DNA of 64,000 bases from DAOLCO01 sp964612555 (GTDB taxonomy: Bacteria; Bdellovibrionota_C; UBA2361; SZUA-149; DAOLCO01): positions 1-64,000 of the forward strand of contig CAZTBW010000011.1 of NCBI GenBank assembly GCA_964612555.1, in the 5' to 3' direction. The notes under the pieces were generated by a model. The model did no database searches. It was given only the letters and a program-made list of their open reading frames with translations, and was not told where the DNA came from. Within the stretch, counting starts at the first letter, position 1. Every line of letters begins with the position of its first letter. The translations under genes were made by a program, and so were the position numbers. Shown here piece after piece: positions 44,100-53,170 of the stretch.

Positions 44100-46025
44100 A
44101 TGCGAATCCCCAAAGAATGTATCCTGGGGACTGACAACCCAGGTGCAACTATTAGTAGTCCCTTTATGGGATTGCCCGAGAACATGCTGGTTCCAGGTTC
44201 TCACCAAGTCAGTGATTTGGTGGCTGCCATTAATGCTGCTCATTATCAAAACGCAGAAATGGCATTTAGCGATATCCCTAATCACTCCAGGATATACCTT
44301 GGAAGCAGATTATTTATGATGGTACACGTTGACGAATTCGGAAATGCCGGGGTGCAAACCTGGGAGGAGTACGCAATACGACACGGGTCAACAGTGAAAG
44401 CACTCCATACCGCCAGGCAATACCCCAGGCACCAGGCGGCAGACCCCTGCCATCTGAGCGAGGAATGTATCATGGAAATTTACTTTGATGCGATCTCTCA
44501 GGGAGTTCCTTTTTCATGGAGCGTAGTTCGTCCCAAGTTCGGTAACCGCATGGCTGGGGACATCTTGTTCTTTTGGCCCAGTTATCTTGCAGTATATGGT
44601 GCTGCTGCTATGGACAAACTTGGTTCCTGCGTAGACCTGTCTTCCTATTCTTGCGAAAATCCGTTTGAACCCAAGGTCATTCATGTTGCAATGCCCTGGC
44701 TTTCGGAACAGGAGTTTGGTGGTATCCACACTATAGCAGTCGGCGCAGGAAGAAAACGACTTCTTGTGGTTAATGGAGGTCCCTACGATGGGGGAACGAA
44801 AAAACCAATCACGTTCCAGTTTAACGATCGTGTGCTTCCAAGAACTTCTCCTTACATTGTCCTTCACTGGGCAATGACGGAGCTACAAAATGGCAAAACA
44901 ATTGCCATTGGTAATACAACTGCCGCTGGAAAATCAGAAGGCAGTGCTGATGAAAGGAGCCTTAGAACTCCTTCAGGCTTACTCTGGGAAAGTAACGGCT
45001 GGTCTGCTTCTGCGATGATCATCGGCGAGTCCGAAGAATCAAGGAAAGTTATTTCGGATGATATAACAGCAGCCACAGTAGATCACAAAGGTACACCTAA
45101 GGGAGTTGAATTAGAACCAGTCCATTTCTATCGAACTGATCTTCATACTGAAAAGGAACCCATACCATTCATCCAACAATGTGCGAATGGAGAGGTCGAG
45201 GGAAGAATCTATTGGTATAACACTGGTTTCAATCCCGAAACCAGACGTTTTGAACCGTATCGACATGAAATGCTGGGCACTGATAAACGTGGCACAAACT
45301 CAAGGTGTAGTTATCATGTAAACTCAATCAGCTCTGGTCAGTTTGTTAATACAGAACCAGACAATCCAGCCCGGATTGACTACCTGATAGTTTCTATCCC
45401 TGCACCAAAAAAACCTGAGGGCTGGCACATGCCTACTATTCTCAGGTTGAGTACTACTGAGTTTTTTGTTCAGTGTCTGCACGGAGCACGTGCAAACAAA
45501 GGTAATCCCGCTCTGGGTGCAGTTGGAGATGGCTACTGGGCATTTGAAGGCTATGCCGGTAAGAGCGGATTTTCGCTTGATACAGAAGCAGAAATGCTTT
45601 CAAGGGATTTGAAGTTCTGGCAAAGTCTGAACGAGGATACCCCTTGTTTTATGGTTTTCAACGGACACTCCATGGGAGCATCCCAGGAATATAAATATTC
45701 CGGGACATTCCTCTTGCGGTATTTCCTTGAAAACTGGAATGAAGAATTCCTGGGTGCTCCGCTGATTCCCATTCCGGGAGTCTTCACTGGTGGTGTTCCG
45801 GATATTTCATCATTCCTTCCATCAGACATGGAAATCGACAAACGCACCTGGGATCCACGTATCCTTGATCAAAACTTCCTCAAGCGCGATGCCCTGGGAT
45901 TCGACTTCTTTGCATACCTCGCAATGAATAAAATTCTTGGACAAACAGGCGCATCATCAGACGCAAAGATGCTTCTTTACGATCTTATGAGGGAGTTTAC
46001 AGTTAAACAACGTCAATTTGAATAA
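44100..46025 (+). CDS. Unrecognised 641-residue protein
   Basis: I cannot assign a family. It has no signal peptide or transmembrane helix, so it is probably cytoplasmic. Motifs that may matter: HVAMPWLSEQEFGGIHTIAVG, NGGPYDGGTKKPI, AIGNTTAAGKSEGSADE (Gly/Ser-rich with Lys, nucleotide-site-like), HMPTILRL, and FNGHSMGASQEYKYSG. Base use looks like its neighbours, slightly more GC-rich. It stands alone between hairpins at 43991 and 46060. A kinase or ligase role is only a guess. Confidence 0.75.
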   Translation: MRIPKECILGTDNPGATISSPFMGLPENMLVPGSHQVSDLVAAINAAHYQNAEMAFSDIPNHSRIYLGSRLFMMVHVDEFGNAGVQTWEEYAIRHGSTVKALHTARQYPRHQAADPCHLSEECIMEIYFDAISQGVPFSWSVVRPKFGNRMAGDILFFWPSYLAVYGAAAMDKLGSCVDLSSYSCENPFEPKVIHVAMPWLSEQEFGGIHTIAVGAGRKRLLVVNGGPYDGGTKKPITFQFNDRVLPRTSPYIVLHWAMTELQNGKTIAIGNTTAAGKSEGSADERSLRTPSGLLWESNGWSASAMIIGESEESRKVISDDITAATVDHKGTPKGVELEPVHFYRTDLHTEKEPIPFIQQCANGEVEGRIYWYNTGFNPETRRFEPYRHEMLGTDKRGTNSRCSYHVNSISSGQFVNTEPDNPARIDYLIVSIPAPKKPEGWHMPTILRLSTTEFFVQCLHGARANKGNPALGAVGDGYWAFEGYAGKSGFSLDTEAEMLSRDLKFWQSLNEDTPCFMVFNGHSMGASQEYKYSGTFLLRYFLENWNEEFLGAPLIPIPGVFTGGVPDISSFLPSDMEIDKRTWDPRILDQNFLKRDALGFDFFAYLAMNKILGQTGASSDAKMLLYDLMREFTVKQRQFE

Positions 46026-46059
46026 CTTTTATATTTGCAAATTGACAATATCATTTTTT

Positions 46060-46092
46060 GCTGAAGGTTTGGTCTCCATCCTTCAGCTTTTC
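46060..46092 (+). terminator. Rho-independent terminator
   Basis: GCTGAAGG (46060-46067) pairs with CCTTCAGC (46080-46087), followed by TTTT, 35 bp after the preceding stop. Confidence 0.75.
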
Positions 46093-46261
46093 ATCACGTA
46101 CAAGAAAAACCGTAAAAACCAGATTCCAGACCTGATCCCTATAGCATTTGGGGTTTTTTGCCGACCTCTAAGACTATAAAAAACCATCTGGCTTTTTTTA
46201 AAAAAAGGAGTATAGCTGGATTTGCGCTGATGCAGTCAGTGCCCTAATTTTTAAAACCTGT

Positions 46262-46909
46262 ATGATTCACCCTGACACTGAAGTAAAATGGATTAATGAA
46301 ACCATTGGATATGGAGTAGTAGCTACAAAGTTCATACCAAAAGGAACCATAACCTGGGTACTTGATGAGCTTGACCGGGAGTTCACCCCGGCTCAGATTG
46401 AAGCCTTTTCACCACCCTATAAGGAGATTCTCGATAAATACTGTTACCGAAACCAGCTTGGAAACTATGTCCTCTGCTGGGACATTGCCCGTTTTGTGAA
46501 TCACAGCTTTAACTCAAACTGCCTTTCAACCGCTTATGATTTTGAAATAGCCGTCCGTGACATCTACCCGGGAGAACAACTTACTGATGATTACGGGTAT
46601 CTTAATGTTGATGAACCATTTGAAGGTCTGCATGAAGGAACTGAAAGAACGACGGTATACCCAAATGACCTCCTGATATATGCACCACTCTGGGATGCCC
46701 AAATCAAAGATGCCTTTCCATTAATCCTTCAGGAAGAACAGCCCCTAAAACCGATTCTTAACAGAAAAAAATGGAACAAAGTTATAAGAATCATCAACGG
46801 AAAAGAAAAACTCCGCTCAATAAAGAGCCTGCACTTCGACCCTGATAAGCTTGACCCCGATAAACCCAAGAAAAATAAAAGATCCAGTTCACTAAGAAAC
46901 GCAGCTTAG
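46262..46909 (+). CDS. SET-domain lysine methyltransferase
   Basis: A 215-residue protein with a SET domain. Family motifs: GYGVVATKFIPKGT, the AdoMet/knot motif RFVNHSFNSNC (usual RFINHSCxPN) and GEQLTDDYGY. SET proteins methylate lysines with S-adenosylmethionine; bacterial members are often acquired. No post-SET cysteines. A basic tail (about 195-215). The 3' end overlaps nrdF by 4 bp, convergent. Confidence 0.85.
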   Translation: MIHPDTEVKWINETIGYGVVATKFIPKGTITWVLDELDREFTPAQIEAFSPPYKEILDKYCYRNQLGNYVLCWDIARFVNHSFNSNCLSTAYDFEIAVRDIYPGEQLTDDYGYLNVDEPFEGLHEGTERTTVYPNDLLIYAPLWDAQIKDAFPLILQEEQPLKPILNRKKWNKVIRIINGKEKLRSIKSLHFDPDKLDPDKPKKNKRSSSLRNAA

Positions 46910-47904
46910 AAATCCCAGTCCTCGTCCTCAGTTTCTTCCGCTTTGCCAATCACATAGGATGAACCGGAACCAGAGAAGAAGTCGTGGTTCTCATCTGAAT
47001 TTGGTGAAAGGGCAGAAAGAATTGCGGGGCTTACATCGCAAATTTCCGGTGGGAAAAGTGCTTCAAAACCAAGATTCATCAGAGCCTTGTTTGCGTTATA
47101 ATGGAGAAATTTCTTCACATCTTCAGTCAAATCAATCGCATCATAAAGCGTTTGGGTATACTTGACCTCATTATCATAGAGATCCATCATAAGTGAGATT
47201 GCAAAATTCTTGATCTCTACCTGCTCAATGGGGGTTAACTGCGTATATGCTTTCTGGAACTTGTAGCCTACATAATACCCATGAATCGCTTCATCCCTGA
47301 TAATAAGACGAATCAGATCTGCCGTGTTTGTAAGACGTGCCCTACTTGACCAGTACATAGGTAGATAAAATCCTGAATAGAAAAGAAAACTTTCAAGAAA
47401 TACACTTGCAATCTTCTTTTTTAAAGGGTCTTTTCCATCATATTTTTCAAGAATCAAAGCAGATTTTCTTTGTAGAAACTCATTCTCCTGACTCCACTGG
47501 TATGCATCATCCACATCCTTGGTGGAACAAAGAGTTGAAAATATGGAAGAGTATGATCTTGCATGTACTGCTTCCATAAAAGCAATGTTACTCAAAATTG
47601 CTTCTTCATGTGGGGTTACCGCATCCTTCATAAGAGTTGGAGCACCTATGACACTTTGAATCGTGTCAAGAAGAGTTAAACCTGTAAACACACGAATCGT
47701 AAGTCTTTGTTCCTCCCCTGTAAGGAGCGCCCATGACTGGATGTCATTTGAGAGAGGCACCTTTTCAGGCAACCAGAAGTTGGTAGTCAGGCGATTCCAG
47801 ACTTCAAGGTCTTTTTCATCATTCAACCTGTTCCAGTTAATTGCCTTTATATAGTTTACTGGCTGATTCATCACACTTTCAATTGGTACGACGTTTGTAT
47901 TCAC
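46906..47904 (-). CDS. nrdF: Class Ib ribonucleotide reductase beta subunit
   Basis: Holds the dimetal-tyrosyl radical. 332 residues with INWNRLNDEKDLEVWNRLT at the start and the iron/manganese ligands in the EAVHARSYS region and in RDEAIHGYYVG. The presence of nrdI and nrdH in the same run marks class Ib (NrdF) rather than class Ia. The acidic C-terminus (EETEDEDWDF) binds NrdE. Confidence 0.95.
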   Translation of the reverse strand: MNTNVVPIESVMNQPVNYIKAINWNRLNDEKDLEVWNRLTTNFWLPEKVPLSNDIQSWALLTGEEQRLTIRVFTGLTLLDTIQSVIGAPTLMKDAVTPHEEAILSNIAFMEAVHARSYSSIFSTLCSTKDVDDAYQWSQENEFLQRKSALILEKYDGKDPLKKKIASVFLESFLFYSGFYLPMYWSSRARLTNTADLIRLIIRDEAIHGYYVGYKFQKAYTQLTPIEQVEIKNFAISLMMDLYDNEVKYTQTLYDAIDLTEDVKKFLHYNANKALMNLGFEALFPPEICDVSPAILSALSPNSDENHDFFSGSGSSYVIGKAEETEDEDWDF

Positions 47905-47944
47905 GATATGACACCCCTTACTTCAATGACTACTTCAATAATTC

Positions 47945-50140
47945 TTATAAACTACAGGATACACAACCCTGCACTTCTGTCCCTTCAAGTGCCATCTGTC
48001 TCAGACGTATGTAATAAATAGTTTTAATGCCTTTCTTCCAGGCATATATTTGCGCCTTGTTAATGTCACGAGTGGTTGCAGTATCAGGGAAGAAAAGGGT
48101 TAAGGATAAACCCTGATCTACGTGCTCTGTCGCTGCTGCATAGGTATCAATAATTTTCTCCGGACCTATTTCATAGGCATCCTGATAGTACTCAAGATTG
48201 TCATTTGTCATGTATGGTGCAGGATAATACACACGACCAATCTTTCCCTCTTTTCTGATCTCAATGCGGGAAGCAATCGGGTGTATGGATGAGGTCGAGT
48301 TATTAATATACGAAATGGAACCAGTAGGAGGAACTGCCTGCAAATACGCATTGTACAAACCATGTTCCATAACTGACTTCTTAAGCGCCTTCCAGTCTTC
48401 CTGAGTCGGAATGTGAATCCCCGCATCTTTAAAAATTTCTTTTACCTTATCAGTTGCCGGCTCCCACTTCTTGTCAATGTACTTATCAAAGTACTCACCA
48501 CTTGCGTACTTGGATTTCTCAAATTCATAAAAAGTCTCTTTACGCTCCTGAGCAATCTTATTTGAAGCCCGGATAGCGTGGTAGGTTACGGTGTAAAAAT
48601 ATATATTGGTAAAATCAATCCCCTCTTCCGAGCCATAAAAGATTCTCTCTTTTGCCAGGTAGCCATGAAGGTTCATCTGACCCAAACCAATTGCGTGCGA
48701 TCTGCGGTTACCTTCCGCTACAGAAGGAACACACTCAAGGTTACTCATATCAGAAACTGCAGTAAGGGCTCTTATAGCGGTCTCTACAGTCTTACCAAAA
48801 TCAGGTGATTCCATCGCCTTTGCAATGTTCATGGAGCCAAGATTACAGGAAATATCTGCACCTATGGACTTATAGCCAAGGTCAGCATTAAATTCACAAG
48901 GAGTGTTAATCTGAAGAATCTCCGAGCAAAGATTACTCATGGTTATTTTTCCATGAATTGCATTTGCCTTGTTCACATTATCTTCAAACATGATGTAAGG
49001 GTACCCTGACTCAAACTGAATTTCTGCAAGTGTCTTAAAAAACTCCCTTGCCTTGATTTTTTTCTTGCGGATTCGTTTGTTATCCACCATCTCACGATAT
49101 TTTTCAGTCACAGAAATCTGAGAAAAAGGCATTGCGTACACTTTTTCCACATCATAAGGCGAAAAGAGGTACATATCTTCATTATTTTTTGCGAGCTCAA
49201 AAGTTATATCCGGAATGACCACACCAAGTGAAAGGGTCTTGATACGAATTTTCTCGTCCGCATTTTCTCTCTTGGTATCAAGAAATTTCATGATATCCGG
49301 GTGGTGCGCCTGTAAATACACCGCACCCGCTCCCTGACGTGAACCAAGCTGATTCGCGTAGGAAAAAGCATCTTCCAGAAGTTTCATTATCGGCACAACT
49401 CCCGAAGACTGTCCCTCAACTTTCTTGATAGGTGCCCCCATTTCTCTGATATTGGAAAGAAGAAGCGCTACCCCTCCACCTCTTTTGGAAAGCTGCAAAG
49501 CCGAATTGATAGAGCGCCCAATAGACTCCATATTATCCTCGACTCTCAAAAGAAAGCAGGACACCAGCTCCCCTCTCTGTTTTTTTCCTGCATTAAGAAA
49601 CGTCGGGGTTGCAGGCTGAAAACGCCCTGAAACGATTTCATCAACAAGTCGTCGTGCCATCACTTCATCACCCTGGGCAAGAGTAAGTGCAGCAATCACT
49701 ACACGGTCTTCATAACGCTCAAGGTAGCGCTCTCCATCAAAAGTCTTGAGAGTATATGCAGTATAGTACTTATACGCTCCAAGAAAAGTTTGAAAACGAA
49801 ACTTTTTGGCATAGGCGTAGTCATACAAATCCCTTACAAAGTCATAATCATACTGCTCAAGGACATGACTTTCGTAATAGCCCTGCATCACCAGATGTCC
49901 AAGCTTTTCCTCCAGATTATGAAAAAAAACAGTGTTCTGATTAACGTGTTTCAGAAAATACTGACGCGCAGCTTTTCTATCCATATCAAACTGGATACGA
50001 CCCTGCTCATCATAGAGGTTAAGCATAGCATTAAGCGCATGATAATCCAGACTGATATCATCTTTCTGGGCAACACGCTCCAGAACCTCCAGGGTATTAA
50101 GATGATCATCATTTTTTGGAGCAAGCGCAGCTACTGCCAT
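47945..50140 (-). CDS. nrdE: Class Ib ribonucleotide reductase alpha subunit
   Basis: The catalytic subunit reducing ribonucleoside diphosphates. 731 residues: the start has no ATP-cone of the class Ia type, LVSCFLLRVEDNMESI holds an active-site cysteine, NLCSEILQI and the finger-loop cysteine, and the C-terminal CVSCSL is the redox pair fed by NrdH. Normal length. Cotranscribed with nrdF, nrdI and nrdH. Confidence 0.96.
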   Translation of the reverse strand: MAVAALAPKNDDHLNTLEVLERVAQKDDISLDYHALNAMLNLYDEQGRIQFDMDRKAARQYFLKHVNQNTVFFHNLEEKLGHLVMQGYYESHVLEQYDYDFVRDLYDYAYAKKFRFQTFLGAYKYYTAYTLKTFDGERYLERYEDRVVIAALTLAQGDEVMARRLVDEIVSGRFQPATPTFLNAGKKQRGELVSCFLLRVEDNMESIGRSINSALQLSKRGGGVALLLSNIREMGAPIKKVEGQSSGVVPIMKLLEDAFSYANQLGSRQGAGAVYLQAHHPDIMKFLDTKRENADEKIRIKTLSLGVVIPDITFELAKNNEDMYLFSPYDVEKVYAMPFSQISVTEKYREMVDNKRIRKKKIKAREFFKTLAEIQFESGYPYIMFEDNVNKANAIHGKITMSNLCSEILQINTPCEFNADLGYKSIGADISCNLGSMNIAKAMESPDFGKTVETAIRALTAVSDMSNLECVPSVAEGNRRSHAIGLGQMNLHGYLAKERIFYGSEEGIDFTNIYFYTVTYHAIRASNKIAQERKETFYEFEKSKYASGEYFDKYIDKKWEPATDKVKEIFKDAGIHIPTQEDWKALKKSVMEHGLYNAYLQAVPPTGSISYINNSTSSIHPIASRIEIRKEGKIGRVYYPAPYMTNDNLEYYQDAYEIGPEKIIDTYAAATEHVDQGLSLTLFFPDTATTRDINKAQIYAWKKGIKTIYYIRLRQMALEGTEVQGCVSCSL

Positions 50141-50180
50141 ATTATATTATCCCCATATCATATTATTCTTTACTTGTGTC

Positions 50181-50621
50181 TTATGCATGAACCGGCTCTA
50201 ATTCCCTTAAAGAAGCAGACTTCCAGAAAGTAGAGATACCATGCCTTACTTTTAGTACATCTTCAGGAGTTCCCATAAGTTCAAACTTGTAGAGTAAAGG
50301 AACCCCACATTTTTTTGAAATAACATTTCCTGAATACCCAAAATATCTGCCAAAGTTCCTGCTCCCCGAAGCGATTACACCACGAAGAAGACTTCTGTGT
50401 CGAGGGACATTAAGAAATTTTATTACCTGCTTTGGCACCGCACCTCTTCCATCATCTCCTGCAAATGTTGGGCATATGAGAATATACTCCTCATCAACGT
50501 GAAACAGAGGTATTTCAGCAGACGAGAGCGGTATCTGTAGTGCCCTGATTCCAAGTTTCTCAACAAAACGATGCGTGTTGAGTGATTGACTTGAGAAATA
50601 GACAAGTAAAGGTTCGCTCAT
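50181..50621 (-). CDS. nrdI: Flavodoxin-like protein NrdI
   Basis: A 146-residue flavodoxin that helps generate the Mn-tyrosyl radical in NrdF. Seen: LVYFSSQSLNTHRFVEKLG (phosphate loop), CPTFAGDDGRGAVPKQVIKF and ASGSRNFGRYFGYSGNVI. Lies between nrdH and nrdE on the same strand. Confidence 0.94.
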   Translation of the reverse strand: MSEPLLVYFSSQSLNTHRFVEKLGIRALQIPLSSAEIPLFHVDEEYILICPTFAGDDGRGAVPKQVIKFLNVPRHRSLLRGVIASGSRNFGRYFGYSGNVISKKCGVPLLYKFELMGTPEDVLKVRHGISTFWKSASLRELEPVHA

Positions 50622-50680
50622 ACGTACACACCTGGCAGAAATGAAACTCGTTCAGGCATATGAAAACCCGCCATATAAAA

Positions 50681-50908
50681 CTAGGACAGGCTTACAAGAG
50701 TGCCAATCTTATCAGGTCTGAAACCTGACCAGTGCTCTTCCCCTGCAATTACAACCGGAGCCTGCTTATAGCCAAGACCCGTTACCAGCTCGAATGCCGT
50801 ATCGTCTTCAGTGATATCAATAACTTCATAAGAAATCCCCTTACGGTCCATTTCTGTTGTTGTTGCGGTACACTGAACACAGGCAGGCTTACTGTAAACT
50901 TTGACCAT
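50681..50908 (-). CDS. nrdH: Glutaredoxin-like protein NrdH
   Basis: A 75-residue redox donor to NrdE, reduced by thioredoxin reductase. The active site is CVQC in VYSKPACVQC, with QAPVVIAG and HWSGFRPDKI later, typical of NrdH. I chose the ATG at 50908, six bases after GAGAGAAG; the ATG at 50914 would be too close to it. First gene of the nrdHIEF run. Confidence 0.94.
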   Translation of the reverse strand: MVKVYSKPACVQCTATTTEMDRKGISYEVIDITEDDTAFELVTGLGYKQAPVVIAGEEHWSGFRPDKIGTLVSLS

Positions 50909-50964
50909 AATCATCTTCTCTCTATTAAGTTGTAAATATCAAACAGGAACTTTATGCGTAAAAA

Positions 50965-51012
50965 GCACAATATATAGTGTTCCTGAAGCTCCTTCTTGTC
51001 AACATATAGATT
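50965..51012 (-). promoter_or_regulatory. Two NrdR boxes
   Basis: Box 1 at 50965-50980 reads GCACAATATATAGTGT, close to the NrdR consensus ACACWATATATWGTGT. A weaker box at 50997-51012 (core TATAG) begins 32 bp further, the typical three-turn NrdR spacing. They lie upstream of nrdH and suggest repression by ATP/dATP-sensing NrdR. Confidence 0.72.
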
Positions 51013-51266
51013 TCTTTTTTCAACTCACTTTATTCGATTTCGGACATTTTACCTCCGTCAAGACCACTCGGAATTTGTTAATAAGAGAGCTAGCCCATTA
51101 CTATCAGTGAAGATATTAACTTCTTACTTTAAGCAAAAAAAAGATCGGGGAGTAGCTCTCCATCCGGAAGGGTCTGTTGTCTCTTCCTCTATAATGCTAG
51201 CTTCACGAATTCTGCCTGAGCAGATATTTACCTGTGGCTTTACTAAAAACGGAATAATCCTTTGCC

Positions 51267-53090
51267 ATGACCACGCAATTAGTTTTGGTATTACTGTTTC
51301 TTGCAACAAGCATTGTCATGTTTGTACTGAATCGTCCCCGGATGGATGCGGTTGCACTTTTTGTTATTTGTTTTCTCCCCCTGACAGGAGCTGTCACTGT
51401 CTCGGAGGCACTCAAGGGGTTTAGTGACCCGAACATAATACTTATTGTTGCCCTCTTTATTCTTGGCGAGGGGCTGGTTCGTACCGGTGTTGTACGAAAA
51501 CTTGGAGACAAACTTGTGGCAAAAGCAGGTCACCAGGAAACACGTTTGATAACACTCCTGATGATAACAGCGTGTTTACTGGGTACTTCGATGAGTTCTA
51601 CCGCCGTGACAGCAATTTTTGTACCTGTGGTGCTTAGAATTTGCCGCAGAACCGGAATCCCACCCTCACAACTCATGATGCCACTCAGTGTTGCAGCTCT
51701 TGTAAGTGGTATGACCACCCTTATTGCAACAACTCCAAACCTGATCATTAATAGTGAACTGATACGACGTGGTGAAGCAGGTTTTAATTTTTTCAGCTTT
51801 ACTCCCGTAGGAATTCCCGTTTTGATTCTTGCCATCATTTACATGAAATATGCAAGACGCTGGCTCTCCTCATCTACAGATGATTCTGAATCAGGGCAGG
51901 TACCCCGACCGACATTTTCAGACTGGGTCGGGCGTTATGACCTTGCTGAAAAAGGGCGTCGTCTGATCATTAAGGAAGGCTCTTCTTTGATTGGAAAAAC
52001 ACTCGGAGCTGCCGACCTGAGACAAACTCTTGGTGTAAATATTATTGCGATTCAACGTGGTCATAAACTCATACCACCAACTGCAAGAACTGATCTTCAT
52101 AAGGGCGACGTGGTATTCACTCAGTTTTTAAATTCGGAAGCTGATTTAGAAACACAGGGGGAGCTTCTGAAACTTGAAGTGCTGCCACTTGCAGGAAACA
52201 ATTTTACTGATTTCTCCCAGGAAATAGGCATGGTTGAAGTAATAGTTCCTGCTGACTCAGCCTTTGTAGGCAAAACCATTATTGAAGCCAAATTCCGTAC
52301 AAAGCTCAATCTTTCTGTACTTGGCATACGTCGCGGAATTGAAGCCATAAATACCACCCATAGAGACGAAAAATTAAAGATCGGGGACACCCTACTTGTC
52401 ATAGGCAGGTGGCGAGCCATCACCAATTTACTTGTTCGAAGTAGCAGAGACCTTGTACCAATTACCCTGCCTGCGGAGTTTGATGACATTCTCCCTGCCC
52501 CTGGAAAAACGGTTCCTGCCGTGCTGATTCTTCTCTTTGTCATTCTGATGATGGTTACCGGTATCCTTCCCAATGTGCAGGCTGCTTTAATTGGTTGTCT
52601 CCTGATGGGACTTTTTGGTTGTATAGACTATGAGAGTGCCTATCGCTCTATTGACTGGAAAACTATTGTTCTGATTGTTGGAATGTTACCATTTTCAATA
52701 GCACTGCAAAGGACTGGGGGTATTGATATTGCTTCGACTGCTCTGATTTCTGTAACTGAGGGGCTTGGAACCCATGGTACTCTCGCTGCCTTATTTTTAA
52801 CGACAAGTCTTCTCGGTGTTTTTATTTCTAACACTGCAACTGCGGTACTCATGGCTCCCGTAGCTCTTACCATAGCAGAACAGCTGGGCGCTTCCCCTTA
52901 TCCGTTTGCAATGATTGTTGCACTTGCAGCATCCGCCGCTTTTATGACCCCGGTCTCTTCACCGGTAAATACTCTGGTCGTCACCCCGGGAGGATACCGC
53001 TTCTTTGACTTCGTAAAAGTGGGAGTTCCTTTAACGATTATTGTAATGATTGTAAGTGTTATACTTGTCCCGGTTTTGCTGCCACTGTAG
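51267..53090 (+). CDS. SLC13-family permease with RCK-C domains
   Basis: A 607-residue divalent-anion:Na+ symporter-like permease. It has about ten transmembrane segments in two halves around a cytoplasmic region (about 205-385) with two TrkA-C-like domains (KEGSSLIGKTLGAADLRQTL; PADSAFVGKTIIEAKFRTKL). Conserved transport motifs: SSTAVTAIFVPVV, TTLIATTPNLI, ISNTATAVLMAPVAL and MTPVSSPVNTLV. The substrate may be sulfate or a dicarboxylate. Confidence 0.87.
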   Translation: MTTQLVLVLLFLATSIVMFVLNRPRMDAVALFVICFLPLTGAVTVSEALKGFSDPNIILIVALFILGEGLVRTGVVRKLGDKLVAKAGHQETRLITLLMITACLLGTSMSSTAVTAIFVPVVLRICRRTGIPPSQLMMPLSVAALVSGMTTLIATTPNLIINSELIRRGEAGFNFFSFTPVGIPVLILAIIYMKYARRWLSSSTDDSESGQVPRPTFSDWVGRYDLAEKGRRLIIKEGSSLIGKTLGAADLRQTLGVNIIAIQRGHKLIPPTARTDLHKGDVVFTQFLNSEADLETQGELLKLEVLPLAGNNFTDFSQEIGMVEVIVPADSAFVGKTIIEAKFRTKLNLSVLGIRRGIEAINTTHRDEKLKIGDTLLVIGRWRAITNLLVRSSRDLVPITLPAEFDDILPAPGKTVPAVLILLFVILMMVTGILPNVQAALIGCLLMGLFGCIDYESAYRSIDWKTIVLIVGMLPFSIALQRTGGIDIASTALISVTEGLGTHGTLAALFLTTSLLGVFISNTATAVLMAPVALTIAEQLGASPYPFAMIVALAASAAFMTPVSSPVNTLVVTPGGYRFFDFVKVGVPLTIIVMIVSVILVPVLLPL

Positions 53091-53104
53091 TGAGAACAGC
53101 AAAT

Positions 53105-53161
53105 TTACATTGCAGGATTCATTCGTCAATGCTATATTGACGAATGAATCCTGCAATGTAA
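53105..53161. repeat. 25-bp perfect hairpin, 7-nt loop
   Basis: Arms 53105-53129 and 53137-53161 are exact complements over 25 bp with the loop TGCTATA. It ends 10 bp before the next ATG, so it would sit in the leader or end of the preceding transcript. No U-tract. Transcription termination, leader control or DNA cruciform are possible. Confidence 0.85.
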
Positions 53162-53170
53162 GGCAACATC

